A DNA stretch of 11,557 nt from Chitinophagaceae bacterium (GTDB lineage: Bacteria > Bacteroidota > Bacteroidia > Chitinophagales > UBA10324): assembly GCA_023251195.1 (NCBI GenBank), contig JAHEZG010000099.1, positions 1 through 11,557 on the forward strand. Reading direction: 5' to 3'. Every line of letters starts with the position of its first letter. Positions within the stretch are counted from its first letter, which is position 1. Position numbers and translations under genes: made by a program. The notes under the pieces were generated by a model. That model was not told where the DNA came from, searched no databases, and saw nothing but the letters and a program-made list of their open reading frames with translations. This document shows positions 6,534 to 11,557 of the stretch, in pieces.

Positions 6534-6641
6534 AAACAAGTTCATATTGATATTGAATTTTGTGGTGTAAAAAAAGAAAAAGCCAAAATGAAAACACTAA
6601 AATTCAAAATCATGAAACCAAATTTCTACTCTCAATTTGTT

Positions 6642-8132
6642 ATGAAAAAACTTAGAAATACATTTTTAGGTGTTTTTGGTTTTATGTCATTCACGCAAAA
6701 TTCATTTGCGCAATGGAGTGTTGATTCTTTATCAGCACCAAAGTCAGGTTTGATTACCGCACAAGTTGGATCGAAAGCAATTTTTGCATCGTCCACGCAA
6801 TTTGAAACTTATGATTTTTCTACCGGAACATTTGCACTTAAAACAATTACTACTCCTCGATCATTAATGTTACCGGCAGTTGCAGCTGGGAAGGCATACT
6901 TCGGCGGAGGTGTAACAGGCCCTTATACGGATCCTGTAGTTTTGAATAAAGTTGATGTATACACGCTTGCAACAAACAGTTGGACAACTAATACATTATC
7001 GCAAGCACGCAGAGTTGGTGCATCGGGTTCAGTGGGCGATAAAGTTTTTTTTGCAGGCGGCAAACAGGTATTAACTTATTCGAAGCGCGTAGATATAATT
7101 GATGCAATTACTAATGTAAAAACCACAGCCAACTTATCGCAGGCCCGATACTTAATGGCAGTGGGTAGCGCAGGAAATAAAATTGTTTTTGCAGGTGGCG
7201 AAACAGGAACAGTTGGAAGTGCTGTATCGAGCAACAAGGTAGATATTTATGATAACACAACTGGTTTGTGGAGCGTGGCATTGCTCTCGCAAAAACGCGA
7301 ATCAATTTCGGTTGGTGTGGTTGGAAATAAAATTTTGTTTGCAGGTGGAGTAAACAGCAATGGAATTATTTTAAATCGAGTTGACATTTATGATGCAGGA
7401 ACAAATACCTGGAGCACAGCAAATTTATCGGAGACCAAGTATGCAATTTCTGTTGCCACGGTTGGCAATCGGGTTTATTTTGCCGGAGGTCTTACAAATA
7501 GTTCGGGTACATTATCAAGTCGCGTTGAAATTTATGATGCAACAACCAATAGTTGGAGTTACATCACCCTTTCATCACCAAGAATTGGAATGGCAGTGGG
7601 GCAAACACCTGCGCGATTAATGTTTGCAGGAGGTTCGGTAGCATGGGGGAACACCGGAACTGATCGAGTGGAAGTTTTGAATTTGCTTACAAACACCTGG
7701 TCGGTTGAATACTTAGTGCAACCAAGATTGGGAATTGCATCAGCATCTTATGGTACTAAAGCAATATTTGCAGGTGGAGCTCAGGTATGGAGCTCGTATC
7801 CGCAGTATTCTATTATTTCAAAGAAGATTGATATCTGGACTGACCTTCCACCAAGAATTGAAAGTGAAACTGTTACACCTTTATCAATCGCATCATCAAT
7901 AAACATTTATCCGAATCCTTTCAGCAACTATTTGCAAATACAATTAACTGAAACTGCAATTCTTCCAATAAGAATGGAATTGTTTGATTTAAACGGAAGA
8001 ACGGTTTCAGCAATTTTGCTGAATGATTTTAATTCGTCAATTGATCTAAACAATCTCGCAACAGGAATTTACATGATGCGCATTGGCGATGAAAAAAATA
8101 GTTGGAAAACTGAAAAAATAATTAAACAATAG
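6642..8132 (+). CDS. Secreted seven-blade Kelch beta-propeller with T9SS type A sorting domain
   Basis: From ATG 6642 the protein has 496 residues. A signal peptide MKKLRNTFLGVFGFMSFTQN ends SFAQ, with cleavage expected near residue 23-24. Seven Kelch-type repeats follow at about 40-50 residue spacing, each ending FAGG or near (ASS at 49-51, FGGG 87-90, then FAGG near 137, 183, 233, 280, 328, 376) and preceded by RVDIYD-x-T-NTW-like strands. The last strand, KKIDIW (394-399), may close the propeller. The tail (about 421-496) is a T9SS sorting domain: IYPNPF, MELFDLNGRTV, LATGIYMMRI and a terminal basic KIIKQ. It is therefore expected to be secreted or surface-anchored through PorU-type processing. 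In-frame starts at 6612, 6588 and GTG 6519 exist but put a long charged tail before the signal peptide, and 6519 lies inside the operator. Ligand unknown. Confidence 0.9.
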   Translation: MKKLRNTFLGVFGFMSFTQNSFAQWSVDSLSAPKSGLITAQVGSKAIFASSTQFETYDFSTGTFALKTITTPRSLMLPAVAAGKAYFGGGVTGPYTDPVVLNKVDVYTLATNSWTTNTLSQARRVGASGSVGDKVFFAGGKQVLTYSKRVDIIDAITNVKTTANLSQARYLMAVGSAGNKIVFAGGETGTVGSAVSSNKVDIYDNTTGLWSVALLSQKRESISVGVVGNKILFAGGVNSNGIILNRVDIYDAGTNTWSTANLSETKYAISVATVGNRVYFAGGLTNSSGTLSSRVEIYDATTNSWSYITLSSPRIGMAVGQTPARLMFAGGSVAWGNTGTDRVEVLNLLTNTWSVEYLVQPRLGIASASYGTKAIFAGGAQVWSSYPQYSIISKKIDIWTDLPPRIESETVTPLSIASSINIYPNPFSNYLQIQLTETAILPIRMELFDLNGRTVSAILLNDFNSSIDLNNLATGIYMMRIGDEKNSWKTEKIIKQ

Positions 8133-8148
8133 GGGATAATTGGTTATT

Positions 8149-8189
8149 AAAAAAAGGAGTCGCATAAATATTTATGCGACTCTTTTTTT
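8149..8189. terminator. Intrinsic terminator after the Kelch gene, probably bidirectional
   Basis: A perfect 26-bp palindrome (8157-8182, arms GAGTCGCATAAAT and complement) is followed by seven T (8183-8189) and preceded by a run of A (8149-8155). A GC-containing stem plus a T-run is the standard rho-independent form, and the A-run would serve the other strand. It lies 17 bp after the Kelch stop. The rest of the spacer to 8330 shows nothing convincing. Confidence 0.88.
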
Positions 8190-8330
8190 GGAGAAAATTA
8201 TTTCACAATGAAGTACTGCAAAAATTTTAGCTTGTAGGTAATTTCAGATTCGCTGGCAAAATGATTTTGAAAAATAACATCTTCTTTAATTTAATCTTGC
8301 CAAAGATTGTTAAATACATAAAAATCAAAA

Positions 8331-10436
8331 ATGAATTTTCCTGAAATTAAAATCAATAATTTATTTCTGGTTGTCAGTTTTATTTTTTCATCTTCAATAA
8401 ATTCCAGCGCGCAGGATTTATCAAAACAAATTGACAGTGTAAAAACTTCCATCAGTAAAATGAAAGCCGACACTTTAAAAGTGAATGCCCTCAACGATGC
8501 TGCATGGAATTTTAAAACCAAGGATCCAACGCTATCCAAACAATTCAGCAGCGAAGCATACTCGCTTGCATTAAAACTGAATGACAAAACCGGACAAATA
8601 GAGGCGCTCAATCTTACCGGTAATGTGATGGACAATCAGGGCGAATATGCAAGTGCACTCAGCACTTATCGCAAAGCACTGGAACTGGCATTAACCATTG
8701 GGTTGAAAAAAAATATAGCAGGACTCACCAACAACATCGGTTTAATTTTCGAACACACAGGAGAAATTGATTCGGCATTGGTGTACTACAACAAAGCATT
8801 AATTCTGAAACGGGAAATAGGAAATAAAATTTCCATTGCCTCCACACTCAATAACATCGGGAATATTTACTGGAACAAAAGCAATTACAACAAAGCTTTG
8901 GAATTTCATTTTGAATCGTTGAAAATGAAAGAGGAAGCCGGCGATAAAAAATTAATGGCTTCGAGTTATCACAACATCGCCAATATTTATCTTGATATGA
9001 AATTGTATGAACTGGCGAAGCAGTATGAAAATAAATCAATCACCATTCGCTTAACGCTCGACGACTTCTGGGGATTAGGAACTTCATACAACACACTCGG
9101 ATTAATTCTTTCTGACCAGAATAAATTTCCGCAGGCAATAGAATCGTTTAACAAGGCAATTGAATATTCAGGCAGGGTAGAAGACACTGTGAATCTCGGA
9201 AAAATTTACAGCGGACTTTCGCAATCTTATTTCGGAATGAAAAAATATGCACTCGCGCAGGAATGGGAAATAAAAGCCACCGATATAAAAAAATCATTCG
9301 GCGATTTAAAAGGTCTGAGTGTATCGTACTTCCATCTCGGAAATATTTACCTGGAACAAAATAAATTTAATGAAGCAAGGCATTGGTACTTGCAATCAGT
9401 TGCTGTTGGAAAAAAACTGGATAACAAAAAAGTTATCTCCGATGCGTACGGCGGAATTTCTGATGCTTACAAAAAGGAAAACAAAATGGACAGCGCATTT
9501 TATTTTCTGCAGCAGTTTGTTTCAATGAACGATTCGGTAATTGACGAATCGCGTATTAAAGAAATTGCAGGTTTGCAAATCCGCTACGAAACAGAATTAA
9601 AGCAGCGCGAAATCGATAGTTTGAATCTGCAAAAAGCACGAAGCCACGAGCAACTGCTTTCAGCAGCCATTGAAGTTCAACGAAGGAATTATTTATTGCT
9701 TGCCACTTTTATTTTGCTGGTGGCAGGTGGCATTGCATTTCAATTGTTCCGCAAAAATCAACAGACAAAACTCGCTTCCGAAAAAGCAAAAGCAATTCTC
9801 GAAACAGAAATCAATGAGCGACAACGGATAGCCCGCGATATGCACGACGAGTTAGGTTCAGGTCTTTCTAAAATTTCCATTGCACAACAATTCGCCAAAG
9901 AAAATTCCGATGATAAAAAAATACTAAGTGAAAATCTTTCCTCCATCGGAAAAGCAACTACAGAATTAGTGGCAAGCATGGGTGATTTAATCTGGAGTTT
10001 AAATACCGACGATAACACACTTGAAGCCCTGCTCGCCCGCATCCGCTCACATGCCAGTGATTATTTAGAAGAAGCCGGGATCAATTACGAAATAAATATT
10101 CCGCACGATTTACCCAATCATAATTTGTTCAAAGAATGTCGTCACCACTTGTATCTCACATTTAAAGAAGCATTGAACAATGCAGTGAAATATTCCAAAG
10201 CATCGCAAATCACAATAACTGTTACACACATTAATCAGAAATTTATAATTACTGTAGCAGATAACGGCAAAGGTTTTTCAATAGAAGAAAAAATACAAAA
10301 GGGAAATGGTATTGGTAACATGCAACAACGAATGCAAGCCATTAATGGTAAAATAAATATTCAATCAGCACCGGGAAATGGAGCCAAAATTGAATTGACA
10401 GTAAATGAAAACAAATTGTTCAACTCCATTTCATAA
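8331..10436 (+). CDS. TPR-sensor histidine kinase, HisKA_3 (NarX/LiaS-like) class
   Basis: The 701-residue protein has a signal peptide ending SSAQ (about 1-28). An extracytoplasmic region of about eight tetratricopeptide repeats in roughly 40-residue units spans about 85-410 (LNNIGNIYWNKSNYNKALEF is one). A short coiled coil follows, then one membrane segment near 452-472 (YLLLATFILLVAGGIAFQLF). In the cytoplasm, the HisKA_3 dimerisation motif ERQRIARDMHDELGSGL places the phosphorylated histidine at H505. The HATPase domain has the N box FKEALNNAVKYSKA (611-624), G1 box DNGKGF (644-649) and G2 box GNGIGNM. All catalytic motifs look intact. The kinase probably autophosphorylates H505 and passes phosphate to the regulator encoded 95 bp downstream. 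The TPR part likely senses a protein or peptide in the periplasm; the signal is unknown. The ATG at 8331 starts the signal peptide. Confidence 0.93.
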   Translation: MNFPEIKINNLFLVVSFIFSSSINSSAQDLSKQIDSVKTSISKMKADTLKVNALNDAAWNFKTKDPTLSKQFSSEAYSLALKLNDKTGQIEALNLTGNVMDNQGEYASALSTYRKALELALTIGLKKNIAGLTNNIGLIFEHTGEIDSALVYYNKALILKREIGNKISIASTLNNIGNIYWNKSNYNKALEFHFESLKMKEEAGDKKLMASSYHNIANIYLDMKLYELAKQYENKSITIRLTLDDFWGLGTSYNTLGLILSDQNKFPQAIESFNKAIEYSGRVEDTVNLGKIYSGLSQSYFGMKKYALAQEWEIKATDIKKSFGDLKGLSVSYFHLGNIYLEQNKFNEARHWYLQSVAVGKKLDNKKVISDAYGGISDAYKKENKMDSAFYFLQQFVSMNDSVIDESRIKEIAGLQIRYETELKQREIDSLNLQKARSHEQLLSAAIEVQRRNYLLLATFILLVAGGIAFQLFRKNQQTKLASEKAKAILETEINERQRIARDMHDELGSGLSKISIAQQFAKENSDDKKILSENLSSIGKATTELVASMGDLIWSLNTDDNTLEALLARIRSHASDYLEEAGINYEINIPHDLPNHNLFKECRHHLYLTFKEALNNAVKYSKASQITITVTHINQKFIITVADNGKGFSIEEKIQKGNGIGNMQQRMQAINGKINIQSAPGNGAKIELTVNENKLFNSIS

Positions 10437-10444
10437 ACACAAAT

Positions 10445-10479
10445 ACTGATTCCTGTTCACTGATCACTGATTTCTGAAT
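10445..10479. repeat. Heptamer array, five units of consensus ACTGATT
   Basis: Five 7-bp units are in strict phase at 10445, 10452, 10459, 10466 and 10473; the best are ACTGATT (10445, 10466) and ACTGATC (10459). It lies between the kinase stop and the regulator start. ACTGATT is a rotation of ATTACTG, one base from the ATTACAG unit at 2502. Confidence 0.6.
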
Positions 10480-10531
10480 ATCACATGAAAGTGTTAGAAG
10501 CAAGAAACTCTACTACAACTATTTTCGCCCT

Positions 10532-11158
10532 ATGAGTATCAACATCTCCGTACTGGAAGATAACAACAGCATTCGTGCTTCACTGATTTCAACCATTGAT
10601 GGACACGAACATTTTTTTTGTGTAGCCGATTTCGATAATCCCAACGATGCCGTTCGCGATTTGCCAGCAATAAAACCCGATGTGGTACTTGTTGATATTC
10701 ACATGCCTGGCGGCAGCGGAATTGAAGCCATTCGTCAATTAAAAAAAATTATTCCCGCCACACAGTTCATCATCTTCAGTGTGTTCGAAGACAATGAAAA
10801 TATTTTTGATGCGCTCACTGCAGGTGCAACCGGTTACCTTACGAAAAGTTCTTCTCCCGAAAAAATTATAGAAGCAATACAAGATGCACACAACGGCGGT
10901 TCTCCAATGAGCAGCAGCATAGCACGAAAAGTTGTTTCAACATTTCAGCAAAAAAAAGTTGCTGAACAATCTATAGAAACTTTAACAGCACGCGAACAGG
11001 AAATATTAAATCACCTCGCAAAAGGTTTTCGATACAAAGAAATCGCAACAAAAATGTTCATCAGCATTGAAACTGTTCGCACACATATTCGCAACATATA
11101 TGAGAAACTGCAAGTGAGTTCCCGTACTGATGCGCTGAATAAAGTTTTCGGAAAATAA
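10532..11158 (+). CDS. NarL/FixJ-type response regulator with LuxR helix-turn-helix
   Basis: The 208-residue protein has a receiver domain (about 4-120): acidic pair E9/D10, phosphoacceptor D55 in LVDIHMPGG, S83 in place of the usual Thr switch, and conserved K105 in YLTKSSSP. The C-terminal LuxR-type helix-turn-helix (about 148-205) carries TLTAREQEILNHLAKG, EIATKMFISIETVRTHIRNI and YEKLQVSSRTDAL. Phosphorylation at D55 should promote dimerisation and DNA binding. The gene lies 95 bp after the HisKA_3 kinase, the usual partner class, so the two almost certainly form one pathway. The gap contains a heptamer array, which could separate their expression, but no strong promoter was found in it. 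The ATG at 10532 has no Shine-Dalgarno, and the receiver domain begins immediately after it. Targets are unknown. Confidence 0.95.
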   Translation: MSINISVLEDNNSIRASLISTIDGHEHFFCVADFDNPNDAVRDLPAIKPDVVLVDIHMPGGSGIEAIRQLKKIIPATQFIIFSVFEDNENIFDALTAGATGYLTKSSSPEKIIEAIQDAHNGGSPMSSSIARKVVSTFQQKKVAEQSIETLTAREQEILNHLAKGFRYKEIATKMFISIETVRTHIRNIYEKLQVSSRTDALNKVFGK

Positions 11159-11165
11159 TTTTTTA

Positions 11166-11205
11166 CCACAGAGATTCACCTTGTTTATCTCAGAGCAACA
11201 CGGAG
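11166..11205. repeat. Degenerate CACAGAG-type repeat
   Basis: CACAGAG (11167-11173), CTCAGAG (11189-11195) and CACGGAG (11199-11205) lie just after the regulator stop. Spacing is irregular (22 and 10 bp), so this looks like a decayed copy of a CACAGAG-word repeat. Such repeats are common between genes in environmental bacterial genomes, a statement from general familiarity rather than a search. Confidence 0.35.
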
Positions 11206-11270
11206 TTAGTAGTGTTACACTTATTTATTTTACTTCAAACTCATCAGACTGTATATCGAATTAAACAGAT

Positions 11271-11327
11271 TGCTACTTGCTATTAACTGCCTACTGATTA
11301 CCGGTCACTGATTACTGACTACTGGCA
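11271..11327. repeat. Heptamer array, eight units of consensus TACTGAT
   Basis: A 7-bp period holds from 11271 to about 11326 (unit starts 11271, 11278, 11285, 11292, 11299, 11306, 11313, 11320). The clearest units are TACTGAT (11292), CACTGAT (11306) and TACTGAC (11313). The unit equals that of the array at 10445 up to rotation. It ends about 18 bp before the promoter of the next gene. Confidence 0.65.
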
Positions 11328-11344
11328 TTACTACTAAAGTGGTA

Positions 11345-11375
11345 TTTCCCACGCATACGCACCACGGTAGGTTTG
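11345..11375 (+). promoter_or_regulatory. Bacteroidota-type promoter for the right-edge exported protein
   Basis: TTTC (11345-11348, one mismatch to TTTG) is followed after 19 bp by TAGGTTTG (11368-11375), a full match to TAnnTTTG. The -7 octamer is the same as in the promoter of the Wzz-like gene. The distance from the -7 box to ATG 11400 is 24 nt. Confidence 0.6.
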
Positions 11376-11399
11376 CTCCCTCAAAAAACTTACAGTGTC

Positions 11400-11557
11400 A
11401 TGAAAAACAAATTACTACTCACGCTGCTTTGCTTCCTCACAGTTGGAACCATGCAGATTTCAGCTCAGAACTTCGAGCAGGTTTACAAAGTTTCATTCCC
11501 TTTCAAGCCCTGGAACAAAACCTCCAGTGATGATCGCAACTTTGTATATGGTGCATG
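11400..11557 (+). CDS. Exported protein, N-terminus only (cut by right edge)
   Basis: The plus strand is open from ATG 11400 to the window end (52 complete codons). It encodes a strong signal peptide starting MKNKLLLTLLCFLTVGTMQ and ending ISAQ, with cleavage expected after about residue 22-23. The mature sequence begins NFEQVYKVSFPFKPWNK. A good promoter lies just upstream. Too little is present to name a family. It is probably a secreted or outer-membrane protein and, as is common for long exported proteins in this phylum, could end in a T9SS tail, but that end is outside the window. Confidence 0.75.
   Translation, partial: MKNKLLLTLLCFLTVGTMQISAQNFEQVYKVSFPFKPWNKTSSDDRNFVYGA

Noticed and set aside
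6519..6641. Upstream starts for the Kelch protein (GTG 6519, ATG 6588, ATG 6612)
   Set aside because: They place a long, charged stretch ahead of an otherwise standard signal peptide, and 6519 lies within the CRP/FNR-like site.
8266..8299. Promoter for the kinase: TTTG with TAATCTTG
   Set aside because: Spacing is 22 bp rather than 19 and the -7 box has a mismatch; too weak to annotate.
11339..11530. Plus-strand frame of 63 codons
   Set aside because: It starts inside the promoter and overlaps, in another frame, the signal-peptide protein that begins at 11400, which has much better evidence.

Overview
The window looks like chromosomal DNA from a member of the Bacteroidota, probably an uncultured or environmental lineage. 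Four things point that way. A secreted protein ends in a type IX secretion (T9SS) C-terminal sorting domain. Two good promoter candidates have the Bacteroidota form (TTTG or near, 19 bp, TAnnTTTG). Gene starts lack Shine-Dalgarno sequences. Four signal peptides end in a small residue followed by Q. No genus can be named from the sequence alone.

Layout: (1) 1-4755 is a cell-surface polysaccharide region. A Wzz-like chain-length regulator (cut by the left edge) and a Wzx-like flippase are on the minus strand. An FkbM-type methyltransferase and a family-4 glycosyltransferase, overlapping by 4 bp, diverge from them on the plus strand. The 266-bp divergent gap holds a heptamer-repeat array and a three-hairpin REP-like element. 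(2) 4771-6052 is a single gene, an AAA+ ATPase with a DUF4143/PD-(D/E)XK-like C-terminus, bracketed by two copies of a 43-bp palindrome identical at 41 of 43 positions. It looks like an inserted one-gene cassette. (3) 6102-8189 holds a small secreted protein of unknown function and a seven-blade Kelch beta-propeller with a T9SS sorting tail, preceded by a perfect CRP/FNR-type half-site pair and followed by a strong hairpin terminator. (4) 8331-11158 is a two-component pair: a TPR-containing, membrane-bound HisKA_3 histidine kinase and a NarL/LuxR-type response regulator. (5) 11159-11557 is a repeat-rich spacer followed by a promoter and the first 52 codons of another exported protein.

The first four genes plausibly work together: GT4 adds a sugar, the FkbM enzyme O-methylates, Wzx flips the lipid-linked unit and Wzz sets polymer length. 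The kinase and regulator form one phosphorelay. The Kelch protein and the right-edge protein are exported.

The most unusual structures are the palindrome-flanked ATPase cassette, whose left palindrome appears to supply the -33 box for the gene, and three intergenic arrays with strict 7-bp periodicity that share one consensus (ATTnCWG, up to rotation). Neither is explained by ordinary gene annotation.
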